Assembly: GCA_018968995.1 (NCBI GenBank)
Contig: JAGWZD010000041.1
Coordinates: forward strand, 1-10,254
Source of the DNA: Bdellovibrionales bacterium
GTDB taxonomy: Bacteria > Bdellovibrionota > UBA1018
Length of the DNA stretch: 10,254 bases
Direction of reading: 5' to 3'
A program made the position numbers and the translations under genes. Below are positions 1-6,965 of this stretch, piece by piece (positions within the stretch are counted from its first letter, which is position 1; each line of letters opens with the position of its first letter). The notes beneath the pieces were generated by a model. It was given only the letters and a program-made list of their open reading frames with translations, was not told the origin of the DNA and ran no database searches.

Positions 1-558
1 TTTGAACCGCTCCACATTGTCTCGTGGCAGCGCGCCCTTCAACTATTGTTTCAAGGTAAAGTAGAGGTGATTGAAGAAAGTGATCAAGAGGTTCGCACCG
101 TTCGACTGACGATCCGGGTACCAGCAGTTCTACGACTCCTCACCTACGTTCCCCTCACCAAGAAAAAACAGGTCATTCGATTTTCTCGGGTCAATGTCTT
201 TATTCGCGATCACTATGTTTGTCAGTACTGTGGCAATAAATTCTCAAAAACCCAACTCACGCTCGATCATGTCGTACCTGTAGTTCAGGGAGGGGGCAAA
301 TCGTGGGAAAATATCGTGACCGCCTGCAAACCTTGCAATCAGAGAAAAGGTGGACGAACGCCCTCTCAATCCTCAATGCAATTGATTCGGAAACCGAAAC
401 GACCCATCTGGCTCCCTTCAGCAAGCCTTCAATTTGGAATTTCTCTCACACCTGAACGCTGGAAGATTTACATGAAGATGGGCGTCACAGGAGATGACGA
501 CGATGAGTTTTTTAACTCTAATGGAAAAACTCACCACTCACCGAAAAGATCTGGCTAA
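1..558 (+). CDS. HNH endonuclease family protein, 5' end outside window
   Basis: This is a probable metal-dependent HNH nuclease. The reading frame is open from base 1 and begins FEPLHIVSWQRALQLLFQGK, the usual N-terminal sequence of the compact bacterial HNH family. The true start therefore lies a few codons before the window, and the in-frame TTG at 46 is internal. The core is visible: a CQYC knuckle (nt 220-231), then LDHVVP with the catalytic-type Asp-His (nt 262-279), the Asn of WENIV, and a second knuckle CKPCN (about nt 325-339). The two CxxC pairs should bind a structural zinc. The C-terminus ends in an acidic run (GDDDDE). Many bacteria carry this protein and its cellular role is poorly defined. 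It is not obviously part of a restriction system, since no methylase is nearby. The sigma-like gene starts 36 nt downstream, so the two may be cotranscribed. Confidence 0.9.
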   Translation, partial: FEPLHIVSWQRALQLLFQGKVEVIEESDQEVRTVRLTIRVPAVLRLLTYVPLTKKKQVIRFSRVNVFIRDHYVCQYCGNKFSKTQLTLDHVVPVVQGGGKSWENIVTACKPCNQRKGGRTPSQSSMQLIRKPKRPIWLPSASLQFGISLTPERWKIYMKMGVTGDDDDEFFNSNGKTHHSPKRSG

Positions 559-594
559 ATAACGGGAACCCCACCCAAGGACGGCAGGTATCTC

Positions 595-1104
595 GTGTTT
601 AAAACCCTTCAAAACCAGAATAATTCCGAGCCGAAGAGCACTGCCGAGCTAATTCGTAACTCGGGCGACCTTATTTATGACCTCTACTATTCAGTGCTTT
701 GGAACCACAAGGGTGCCCGCGCCCTGTACCTGTCTCTGTGGCGCAAAATTGAAAATGACTTAAAGTCCCAATCCGAGCCGTATCAAAAATATTCTCGATC
801 TTGGGTCCTGCAAGTGGGAATCGACCTCCTCATTCGATCCTCCGCAAGCCTCGGACGAGCACTAAGCCCCTCAGAACAAGTGATGCTAGACGCTAATCTG
901 AATATCCCAGCACGGTTGCGACAGTTTGAGTCTTATCTGCATAAACTTCAAATTAGTGACCAGATTCTTCTCTTGCTACGAGACAAGTACGGCCTAGCTT
1001 ACTCAGAAATCGCTGCCATCCTGAGAATACCGGAAGGCTCTCTTCGAATTAAACATCAGCAAGCTCTTCGCTCTCTGGAAGAATGGCTTTGGGATCGAAC
1101 ATGA
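595..1104 (+). CDS. ECF-like RNA polymerase sigma factor, diverged
   Basis: The product is 169 aa, the usual size for an ECF sigma factor. Residues about 118-165 look like sigma region 4: LQISDQILLLLRDKYGLAYS leads into a helix-turn-helix (SEIAAILRIPEGSLRIKHQQ) that would read the -35 element. Residues about 25-82 are in the right place for region 2, with the helical pattern YDLYYSVLWNHKGARALYL and a later SRSWVLQVGIDLLIR. The acidic DxxQE-type motif usual in region 2.2, which contacts core polymerase, is not seen. The start is GTG at 595; there is no in-frame start between it and the preceding stop, and GGCAGG lies just upstream. Its stop overlaps the anti-sigma start as ATGA, which supports coupled translation and the sigma assignment. 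Region 4 alone could also fit a LuxR-type regulator, but length and partner favour sigma. The genes it controls cannot be told from here. Confidence 0.72.
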   Translation: MFKTLQNQNNSEPKSTAELIRNSGDLIYDLYYSVLWNHKGARALYLSLWRKIENDLKSQSEPYQKYSRSWVLQVGIDLLIRSSASLGRALSPSEQVMLDANLNIPARLRQFESYLHKLQISDQILLLLRDKYGLAYSEIAAILRIPEGSLRIKHQQALRSLEEWLWDRT

Positions 1105-1994
1105 CCTGTTTTGATTGGCATAACCTTTCCTCCGAATATCTAGATGGATCGTTAGCGCCCGTTCTAAAACGAAAAGCTGACGACCATTTGGCTCAGTGCT
1201 CAGACTGCCACGAAAGACATCAGCATTATCGACTTATTCTAGAATCCTTACATTCACTCACAAGGATCGGAGTGCCGAACGAAGTCCAGCACGAACTTGA
1301 AACGGGTGTCAGCCAAAGTAAAACGACCTCGAACTCCCTATTTCCTTGGGTTTCTCCAGCTGCAATTAAAGCTATCCTAAGATCTCCCCGCACGATTGTA
1401 CCCGGCTTCCTGATTATTTGTGGGCTCGTCATTTTGGCAGCACTACCGAAAATCAGAAGCATTTATGAGACGAGACTTCAGAAAAGGCTCGACTCTAATA
1501 ACTTTGCAGAACTGTCTCTTTCTCAGGTCCATGCGATTCATTCGCCCTCTACAACTGAAGTCTCTGATGAATTCAGTGGTGATGAGGATTACGCTGGAGA
1601 TGAAATGGAGTCGGCCTCCCAAGAGGATTCAAATGGTGAGGCTGATTCCGCCTCCTCAGGGGTTCAGTCACCATCTCAACTATGGCGATTCAATCTTCGG
1701 ACCGACAGCCCTCAAGAAATCCGTTCGAAAATTCAGCAGACTCTGCATCAATCTGGAGCTTTACCAAGCTCTCGGTACATCCACGGGTTTCTGGCTCCCG
1801 GGGGCATCCAATTTGATGCACTGATTCCGGCTGACAAAGTGAAAGACCTTCAAGAAGAACTCGCATCTTATGCCCTAGCAAAGGATGCCCAAAAGACCAC
1901 TGCCAACAAGCCTTTCACTTGGTTCCGAAATAAATCAAAACGTGTCTTACCGCCAGGCACAGCTCGTGTGGTTATTTGGCTTTCTTTAAACTAG
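1101..1994 (+). CDS. Membrane-anchored zinc-finger anti-sigma factor
   Basis: The protein is 297 aa from the ATG at 1101, which overlaps the sigma stop as ATGA and has GGGA about 7 nt upstream. An ATG at 1083 is possible but its GGAAG lies almost against it. The N-terminus carries a ZAS/zf-HC2 signature: Cys3, then His29-x3-Cys33-x2-Cys36 (HLAQCSDCH). Such domains bind a cognate sigma factor in the cytoplasm. One hydrophobic span (residues about 99-116, IVPGFLIICGLVILAALP) should cross the inner membrane. A linker of about 30 residues rich in Asp, Glu and Ser (about 153-183) follows. A folded-looking domain (about 195-297) with alternating strand and helix patterns would face the periplasm; I do not recognise it. 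By inference, this outer part senses an envelope signal and releases the sigma factor. The gene ends 4 bp from the stop of the opposing gene. Confidence 0.82.
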   Translation: MTCFDWHNLSSEYLDGSLAPVLKRKADDHLAQCSDCHERHQHYRLILESLHSLTRIGVPNEVQHELETGVSQSKTTSNSLFPWVSPAAIKAILRSPRTIVPGFLIICGLVILAALPKIRSIYETRLQKRLDSNNFAELSLSQVHAIHSPSTTEVSDEFSGDEDYAGDEMESASQEDSNGEADSASSGVQSPSQLWRFNLRTDSPQEIRSKIQQTLHQSGALPSSRYIHGFLAPGGIQFDALIPADKVKDLQEELASYALAKDAQKTTANKPFTWFRNKSKRVLPPGTARVVIWLSLN

Positions 1995-1998
1995 TTGC

Positions 1999-3165
1999 CT
2001 ATTTCCCGTATTTAGCCGCCGTGTTTTTCAGATTAGAAATAAAGGAATCTAAGTCAGAACCGGAGTTCTTCGCTCCCTTCACTTTACCCAAGACAGTGAC
2101 ATGATCAGCCGCACCTGGTTTGTTTGCTTTTAAGTTTTCATTTACCCGCTTTTCAACGGCATCGACCATCTCTTTTTGTGCACTCTTAAAAGCTCGGCGC
2201 GACTCAATTGTGAGAGAATCTGCAACAAGTTCATCTGGTAGCGGTAAATTGCTGAGATGCTGTTTTTTCTTATCATTACAGGTCTTCATCGCGTCCTGAT
2301 ATTTGGCCTGATCAATCACGATCTTTCCGTCTTTATCGTGAACAATGCGCGGTAGCTTCTCGCCTGTCGGGTGCGTCGGGTAGCGCTCGACGAATTCCAC
2401 TTGGGCAAACTCATCACGAGCTGGGCACCTTGGAAACTGGTCCCACCATTGGGCCAACGCCTCATCCGCCTGTTGTTGTGCCTGTGCTCCATGAACAGAG
2501 CGTCTTTGTGCAATCCGAAGTCTCGCGGTATCCCCAAGTTTTTTTAAAATTGGGTCAAGAGAATCCAAACTCGGCAAAAACGGAAAATCAGGATAGAGCT
2601 TCAATTTTTTTAGCTCACTGCGAGTAGGATCCTTGAACACTTTCTGCGCTGTTTTGGGATCATCTTGGCTCTTTTCCGCGCTTTCAATGGCAAGCCCCCC
2701 AGAAAGCTCATTCACTACGGTATAGTTTTTCTGCAGCGCTAAGCGCGTCACCTCTACCGATCGACCCACCACCCGCAGATAATCAGAGAAACACTGATCC
2801 CAATCTGTATCCCAAACCGGGTTCTGTTTTATTCCTCTTTGAGTGCGACAAAAGCTTTTAAGATTATTCTGAAGGGCTTGGACCTCTGGCCCCTGAGTGC
2901 CTGTTCCAATCGCCTCCCGAAGCTTGATAAGCTCCTCGGCTTTTTTCTGCATGTACAGCTGGCGCATGCCGAGCAAATCGTTGGCCTTGAGATAGAGACA
3001 GGCTTGCCCACAACCTCCCGTTGCCCCGGGCAAACTTAAATCAGGATTGGCGATCTCGGGTGTTGTGGGATCAGAAGTAGAACTTCCCTGAGCACCCTCA
3101 GAGATGACGAGTAGTGCAAGCACGGACGGCCAAACCCTGAAGAACTTTCTTTGGCGATTGCCCAT
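1999..3165 (-). CDS. Secreted protein of unknown function, six cysteines
   Basis: I do not recognise a family. The chosen start (ATG, first base 3165) gives 388 aa and places a clear Sec signal peptide at the N-terminus: basic NRQRKFFR, hydrophobic VWPSVLALLVIS, then a likely cleavage after about GAQG (residues 24-27). There is no lipobox, so the mature protein should be soluble in the periplasm or exported. The mature part holds six cysteines (52, 56, 106, 125, 247, 296), enough for three disulfides, and is otherwise charged and mostly helical in character, with Lys/Glu/Gln-rich stretches such as QAQQQADEALAQWW. AAGGA lies only one base before the ATG, an unusually tight Shine-Dalgarno site. 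A longer GTG start at 3219 would lie inside the terminator and bury the signal peptide. I see no convincing promoter in the 24 bp after the terminator, so readthrough from rplQ is possible. Confidence 0.75.
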   Translation of the reverse strand: MGNRQRKFFRVWPSVLALLVISEGAQGSSTSDPTTPEIANPDLSLPGATGGCGQACLYLKANDLLGMRQLYMQKKAEELIKLREAIGTGTQGPEVQALQNNLKSFCRTQRGIKQNPVWDTDWDQCFSDYLRVVGRSVEVTRLALQKNYTVVNELSGGLAIESAEKSQDDPKTAQKVFKDPTRSELKKLKLYPDFPFLPSLDSLDPILKKLGDTARLRIAQRRSVHGAQAQQQADEALAQWWDQFPRCPARDEFAQVEFVERYPTHPTGEKLPRIVHDKDGKIVIDQAKYQDAMKTCNDKKKQHLSNLPLPDELVADSLTIESRRAFKSAQKEMVDAVEKRVNENLKANKPGAADHVTVLGKVKGAKNSGSDLDSFISNLKNTAAKYGK

Positions 3166-3189
3166 GTCCTTAGTGTAGCAGACCGATTC

Positions 3190-3227
3190 AAAATAAAAAA
3201 AGCCGGGGTGATCGATCACCCCGGCTT
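3190..3227 (-). terminator. Intrinsic terminator of the spc/alpha operon
   Basis: A perfect 24-nt inverted repeat at 3202-3225 gives a 10-bp GC-rich stem (GCCGGGGTGA with TCACCCCGGC) and a TCGA loop. On the minus strand it is followed by TTTTTTTATTTT. It lies 24 nt after the rplQ stop and reads as the end of the ribosomal operon. The other side is not T-rich, so it should act in one direction only. Confidence 0.95.
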
Positions 3228-3251
3228 ACTAAACTTCGAAATGTCCGATAC

Positions 3252-3833
3252 TTAGCTGCTTCCGCCAGTCTTACCACCGGCTTGAGTCTTTCGAGGAGCG
3301 GATGTTTTAGCCGCTTTCGGAGCCTTAGCAGCCTTAGGGGCTTTTCCCTCGGCCAACTTGGTCTTCGACTTCCCAGCAAAGACTTTTTTAATTCGAGCCA
3401 TAGGATCAGCTGGGGCCGCTGCCTCAGTTTTTTGGGTCTTCGGGCCTTTCGCCTTTTTTCCGCGAACGATCTCTGCGTGATCAACCAACTCCAGAACAGC
3501 CATTTCCGCAGCATCGCCCCAACGACGCTCAGCCATCTTCAGAACACGAGTGTAACCACCCGCGCGACTCTGATAGCGCTTTGCCAAAGTGTCAAAAAGC
3601 TTCTTCACCACCTCCGCATCGCGGGTGCGATCGAAGGCTAAACGGCGAGAAGCCGGACTGCCCTTCTTAGCCAATGTAATGAGTCGATCCACTACACGCC
3701 GAACCTCTTTCGCCTTTTGAACTGTAGTCACTACCTGTTCCTGAATAATCACCGAGTTCGCCATATTTCTGAACATGGCCAATCGATGCGAGGTGTTTCG
3801 GCCAAACTTCCGACCGTCAACTGAATGTCTCAT
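3252..3833 (-). CDS. rplQ: 50S ribosomal protein L17 with basic C-terminal tail
   Basis: L17 is a large-subunit protein near the tunnel exit. The start [20 protein letters not shown] and the following FRNMANSVI are the family signature, and the core runs to about residue 125 ([12 protein letters not shown]). The family usually ends near 120-130 aa. Here the protein is 193 aa because of a low-complexity tail rich in Lys and Ala, including two copies of KAPKAA, which is probably disordered and may contact rRNA. The start is ATG with GGAG 10 nt upstream. It is the last gene of the alpha operon, 41 nt after rpoA, and the terminator follows. Confidence 0.98.
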   Translation of the reverse strand: MRHSVDGRKFGRNTSHRLAMFRNMANSVIIQEQVVTTVQKAKEVRRVVDRLITLAKKGSPASRRLAFDRTRDAEVVKKLFDTLAKRYQSRAGGYTRVLKMAERRWGDAAEMAVLELVDHAEIVRGKKAKGPKTQKTEAAAPADPMARIKKVFAGKSKTKLAEGKAPKAAKAPKAAKTSAPRKTQAGGKTGGSS

Positions 3834-3874
3834 AAATCAAATTCTCCAAACCACATTTCCAAAAAGGAACGCTA

Positions 3875-4954
3875 TCAATCCTCGATATCTTCGAGTGCTT
3901 CTTCATCCTCGGCACGACCGCGATCATTCATGATACGGTTTTCGTCCACATCTGAATCCGGAGCTTTCACTGGAGCACTAGGTGCCACGAAGCCATCCAG
4001 CTTCATTCCTAAGCTCAATCCCATCTCAGAGAGTATGTCTTTAATCTCATTCAGTGACTTCCGGCCGAAGTTCTTGGTCTTCAGCATCTCTGCCTCAGTC
4101 TTTTGAACGAGCTCATAGATATACTTAATGTTTGCATTCTGCAGACAGTTCGCTGAGCGCACAGACAACTCTAACTCTTCGACCGAACGGTAGAGGTTCG
4201 GATTGAACTGGCTGGTTGCCTCTTCCTTAGCCTCTGCTACAGGCTCTGGCTCTTCTTCAAAATTGAGGAACACCGACAGCTGATCTTTCAGAATTTTAGA
4301 GCCCAATGCCACCGCATCCTCAGGCTTCACGGAACCATCGGTCCAAACTTCAAGGGTCAGCTTATCGTAGTCGGTTCGCTGACCAACGCGGCTTTGTGTA
4401 ACCGCATAGTTCACCCGACGAATCGGAGAGAAAAAACTATCTAAAGTAATCCAACCGATAGGCATGTCTTCGACTTTATTGTTCTCGGCCGCCTGATACC
4501 CGCGACCCCGAGAAACCTTGATCTCCGCACGCAGCTTGCCGCCATTTCCTAGGGTCGCAATATGCTGTTCGGGATTCAAAACTTCTACTTGTTCACTGAC
4601 GATAATATCTGCGGCAGTAACAACGCCCGGTCCAGACTTCTCAATGACTACCGTTGCCGACTCGGCATGCAGAAGGAAGCGAACTTCCTTGAGATTCAAA
4701 ATAATCTCCGCAACATCTTCGCTCACGTCTGGGATAGCGGTAAACTCATGAACCACGCCATCGATCTTCACAGCAACAACGGCGGCACCCTGAAGGGACG
4801 AAAGCATCACGCGTCGTAGTGAGTTTCCAAGGGTCAAACCGAAGCCTCTTTCCAAAGGCTTCGCAACGAATTTGCCGTAATTATCCGTTAAAGACTCCTT
4901 ATCTACATCAAGGGCCTTCGGACGAATCAGGTCGCGCCAATTTTTTTCCAACAT
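3875..4954 (-). CDS. rpoA: DNA-directed RNA polymerase subunit alpha, acidic tail
   Basis: Alpha dimerises to nucleate RNA polymerase assembly, and its C-terminal domain touches UP elements and activators. The N-terminal domain has [20 protein letters not shown] (residues 35-54), the dimerisation and assembly motif. A long acidic linker ([14 protein letters not shown]) leads to the C-terminal domain, where RSANCL starts at residue 266, equivalent to E. coli R265, N268 and C269, and the second DNA-contact segment [10 protein letters not shown] is intact. At 359 aa it is longer than the usual 329-340: after GMKLD at about 316-320 it carries about 39 more residues ending in [10 protein letters not shown]. 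The start is ATG with GGGAG 9 nt upstream, within a possible hairpin (see the 4955-5058 entry). The N-terminal sequence points to a deltaproteobacterial-type lineage. Confidence 0.99.
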   Translation of the reverse strand: MLEKNWRDLIRPKALDVDKESLTDNYGKFVAKPLERGFGLTLGNSLRRVMLSSLQGAAVVAVKIDGVVHEFTAIPDVSEDVAEIILNLKEVRFLLHAESATVVIEKSGPGVVTAADIIVSEQVEVLNPEQHIATLGNGGKLRAEIKVSRGRGYQAAENNKVEDMPIGWITLDSFFSPIRRVNYAVTQSRVGQRTDYDKLTLEVWTDGSVKPEDAVALGSKILKDQLSVFLNFEEEPEPVAEAKEEATSQFNPNLYRSVEELELSVRSANCLQNANIKYIYELVQKTEAEMLKTKNFGRKSLNEIKDILSEMGLSLGMKLDGFVAPSAPVKAPDSDVDENRIMNDRGRAEDEEALEDIED

Positions 4955-5058
4955 TTTGAGATCTCCCTACTTCCTCTCACAGAGCCATTCCGGCAGCTGC
5001 CATACGAGGCGAGTTGATAAGCCCATCCTGGGCAAAGCGGTAAACCGCGATAATTAAA
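4955..5058 (-). promoter_or_regulatory. rpsD-rpoA spacer with several short inverted repeats
   Basis: This 104-nt spacer is the longest in the alpha part of the operon. Read on the minus strand it holds GCGGTTTACCGC (5037-5048), GCCCAGGATGGGC (5021-5033) and the palindrome GGCAGCTGCC (4992-5001). Near the rpoA start, TGAGA and TCTCA could pair around the Shine-Dalgarno GGAAGTAGGGAG. Together these could form an RNA leader that sets rpoA translation apart from the ribosomal proteins. No T-tract follows any of them, so they do not look like terminators. The stems are short and a function is unproven. Confidence 0.3.
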
Positions 5059-5685
5059 TTACTTCGAGTACAACTCCACAACCATGCGCTCTTCCATCGG
5101 AGCCGTAATGTCATCACGGGCAGGAATGTCGCGAATGCGAACCTTTTGAGAGGTTGCATCTAACTCAAGCCATTGAGGAATCTCACGACGCTTCACCGCC
5201 TCTAACGCTGCGGCAATCCGAGTGACTCCCTTGCTGGTTTGATGAACTTCAACCAAATCCCCTTTACTGATCAGGTAGGAAGGAACATCGACCTTCTTGC
5301 CGTTTACAGTAAAGTGGCCATGACGCACCAACTGGCGCGCCTCCGAACGAGAGTTTCCAAATCCAGCACGGTAAGTCACATTATCTAGGCGGCGCTCAAG
5401 CATGGTGAGCAGGTTCGTGCCAGTGATACCTTTAGCGCGATCAGCTTTACCGAAAAGACTTCTGAACTGACGCTCCATTAAGCCATAGATACGCTTAATC
5501 TTCTGCTTCTCACGAAGCTGTAAACCATACTCAGAGAACTTAATTCGACCCTGACCATGCTGACCAGGAGGATAACCGCGGCGCTCAATGGCGCATTTAT
5601 CGGTCATACAGCGGTCACCCTTCAGGAACAGCTTCTGGTTTTCACGACGACACAGACGACAAACACTTCCAGTATAACGAGCCAT
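5059..5685 (-). CDS. rpsD: 30S ribosomal protein S4, zinc-binding type
   Basis: S4 is a primary 16S rRNA binder that starts assembly of the 30S body and, in some bacteria, represses its own operon. The 208-aa product has the normal length and begins [15 protein letters not shown]. Cys9, Cys12, Cys26 and Cys31 form the zinc-binding set of 'C+' S4 proteins. The S4 RNA-binding domain is clear in the second half: [20 protein letters not shown], then [20 protein letters not shown]. The ATG lies 3 nt after the rpsK stop, and its AGAAGG ribosome site lies inside the end of rpsK, so translation is probably coupled. Confidence 0.99.
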   Translation of the reverse strand: MARYTGSVCRLCRRENQKLFLKGDRCMTDKCAIERRGYPPGQHGQGRIKFSEYGLQLREKQKIKRIYGLMERQFRSLFGKADRAKGITGTNLLTMLERRLDNVTYRAGFGNSRSEARQLVRHGHFTVNGKKVDVPSYLISKGDLVEVHQTSKGVTRIAAALEAVKRREIPQWLELDATSQKVRIRDIPARDDITAPMEERMVVELYSK

Positions 5686-5688
5686 GAC

Positions 5689-6120
5689 TTAAACCCTTCT
5701 ACGCTTTGGAGGACGGCAACCATTGTGAGGAATCGGGGTGACATCTTCGATGTACGTCACACGAAGACCCACCGACGCCAAGGCACGCAGCGCGCTTTCA
5801 CGTCCCGCTCCCGGCCCACTTACGAAAACCTGCACAGAGCGCATTCCGTTTTCTACGGCCTTTCGTCCTGCATCTTCTGCTGCGACCTGGGCAGCAAATG
5901 GCGTGTTCTTACGTGAGCCGCGAAAACCCTTCGCGCCCGCAGTAGACCAAGCAATTGCATTTCCCATCGTGTCAGTAATTGTCACGATTGTATTATTGAA
6001 CGAGGACAACACGTGCACACATCCGTTTGCGACGTTTTTCTTGCCTTTTTTGACACGCTTCGCAGCGACTTCTGTGGTCGCGGAAGCTGCTTCTTTATTT
6101 TCCACTTTTTGGTCAGTCAT
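5689..6120 (-). CDS. rpsK: 30S ribosomal protein S11
   Basis: S11 sits on the platform of the 30S subunit and helps shape the Shine-Dalgarno cleft. The 143-aa product has the family core from about residue 29: [19 protein letters not shown], then [29 protein letters not shown] and the C-terminal [16 protein letters not shown]. The first 28 residues are an Ala/Glu/Lys-rich extension slightly longer than in the 129-aa E. coli protein. The start is ATG with GGAG 7 nt upstream. It lies 15 nt after rpsM and 3 nt before rpsD. Confidence 0.99.
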   Translation of the reverse strand: MTDQKVENKEAASATTEVAAKRVKKGKKNVANGCVHVLSSFNNTIVTITDTMGNAIAWSTAGAKGFRGSRKNTPFAAQVAAEDAGRKAVENGMRSVQVFVSGPGAGRESALRALASVGLRVTYIEDVTPIPHNGCRPPKRRRV

Positions 6121-6135
6121 CTTTTACTCCGAAAA

Positions 6136-6519
6136 CTACTTCATCGCCTTAACAGACTTTTTACCTGCGATAGCCACAGCAGGTCCCTTACGGGTGCGGG
6201 CATTCGAATGGGTACGCTGACCGCGAACAGGAAGCCCCTTGCGATGGCGAACACCCCGGTAACAGCTCAGATCGACTAAGCGCTTGATGTTGAGGCTGGT
6301 TTCACGTCGGAGATCGCCTTCCACCTTGCATGCACGGTCAATGATCTCACGGATCTTTGCTACTTCTCCCTCAGAGAGAGCATCAGTCTTCTTATTGAGG
6401 TCGATCTTGGCCTCAGCCAAAATTTTCCGAGATGTAGACACACCAATACCGAAAATATAGGTGAGAGCCACTTCCATTCTTTTATTTCTGGGCAAGTCAA
6501 CGCCCGCAATACGAGCCAC
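6136..6519 (-). CDS. rpsM: 30S ribosomal protein S13
   Basis: S13 lies in the head of the small subunit, contacts the P-site tRNA and forms bridges to the 50S. The product (127 aa) begins [20 protein letters not shown] and has the family motifs YIFGIG, the helix-two-turn-helix stretch, [17 protein letters not shown] and the basic tail HSNARTRKG. The start codon is GTG (6519 to 6517), with AAGGAAGG 6 nt upstream, a strong site that makes up for the weaker codon. It follows rpmJ by 27 nt. In E. coli the alpha operon and S4 autoregulation begin at this gene; I see no comparable pseudoknot in this short spacer. Confidence 0.98.
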   Translation of the reverse strand: MARIAGVDLPRNKRMEVALTYIFGIGVSTSRKILAEAKIDLNKKTDALSEGEVAKIREIIDRACKVEGDLRRETSLNIKRLVDLSCYRGVRHRKGLPVRGQRTHSNARTRKGPAVAIAGKKSVKAMK

Positions 6520-6546
6520 TTACTACCTTCCTTTCAACTTTTTCAA

Positions 6547-6660
6547 TCAACCTTGGCGCTGTTTATGACGAGGATTTTCACAAATCACTCGGACCACACC
6601 CTTGCGCTTTACAACCTTACACTTATCGCAAATCTTTTTTACCGACGCGCGTACTTTCAT
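6547..6660 (-). CDS. rpmJ: 50S ribosomal protein L36, zinc-binding type
   Basis: This is a 37-aa gene. The translation begins [20 protein letters not shown] and ends [10 protein letters not shown], which is typical L36. The zinc ribbon residues Cys11, Cys14, Cys27 and His32 are all present, so this is the zinc-holding form and not the zinc-free paralogue made under starvation. It sits in its classic place between infA and rpsM. The start ATG is at 6660 to 6658, with AGGG 5 nt and AAGGAG 13 nt upstream. Confidence 0.98.
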   Translation of the reverse strand: MKVRASVKKICDKCKVVKRKGVVRVICENPRHKQRQG

Positions 6661-6691
6661 AAAAACCCTACTCTCCTTAACCCCTACGTCG

Positions 6692-6910
6692 TTACTTCAC
6701 GCGGAACGTGATGCGCCCACGAGTGAGGTCATAAGGTGACATCTCCACAGTTACCTTATCGCCTGGCAAGATCTTGATGTAATGCATACGCATCTTGCCC
6801 GAAATATGCGCCAGGATCTTATGGCCGTTAGGCAATTCGACCCTGAACATCGCGTTCGGCAGAGGTTCTATTACAGTACCCTCTACCTGGATTGCATCAT
6901 CCTTCGGCAT
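6692..6910 (-). CDS. infA: Translation initiation factor IF-1
   Basis: IF-1 binds the A site of the 30S subunit during initiation and helps IF-2 and IF-3 select the start codon. The 72-aa product is full length and is a single S1/OB-fold domain: [20 protein letters not shown], then [38 protein letters not shown] and TFRVK. The start is ATG; the upstream ribosome site is modest (AGGGCAGG, 6 nt away). Immediately upstream is the T-tract of a terminator-like hairpin after map, so this gene and those downstream may need readthrough or a promoter within map. Confidence 0.99.
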   Translation of the reverse strand: MPKDDAIQVEGTVIEPLPNAMFRVELPNGHKILAHISGKMRMHYIKILPGDKVTVEMSPYDLTRGRITFRVK

Positions 6911-6933
6911 CCGAGACCTGCCCTAAATTCCTT

Positions 6934-6963
6934 AAAAAAACAATAAAATCGTGCCCCGCACGA
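6934..6963 (-). terminator. Terminator-like hairpin between map and infA
   Basis: On the minus strand, TCGTGC and GCACGA form a perfect 6-bp stem with a GGG loop (6949-6963). It is followed at once by TTTTATTGTTTTTTT (6934-6948), and the hairpin begins 2 nt after the map stop. This has the form of an intrinsic terminator, with a shorter stem than the one after rplQ. Because infA and the alpha genes lie downstream, it is more likely to be partial or regulated than absolute. Confidence 0.72.
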
Positions 6964-6965
6964 CC

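Noticed and set aside
46..48. TTG as the start of the HNH endonuclease
   Set aside because: The frame is open to base 1 and the residues before it match the conserved N-terminus of the family.
1420..1824. Open frame of 134 codons on the + strand inside the anti-sigma gene
   Set aside because: It is an out-of-frame overlap, has no family features, and the anti-sigma frame has a clear zinc site and membrane span.
3166..3189. Promoter for the secreted protein with TACACT as the -10 element
   Set aside because: The matching -35 position is only a T-run and the transcript would begin at the start codon itself.
3166..3219. GTG at 3219 as the start of the secreted protein
   Set aside because: It lies in the operon terminator stem, lacks a ribosome site and would place 18 extra residues before a good signal peptide.
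3825..4106. Serine-rich open frame on the + strand opposite rpoA
   Set aside because: It is the antisense of the rpoA acidic tail; the Ser-rich composition comes from reading Asp/Glu codons backwards.
4977..5159. Small minus-strand open frame across the rpsD end and spacer
   Set aside because: Most of it overlaps rpsD in another frame and it shows no ribosome site or conserved feature.
6911..6945. Promoter between the hairpin and infA
   Set aside because: The region is AT-rich because of the T-tract, and no spaced -35/-10 pair could be found.
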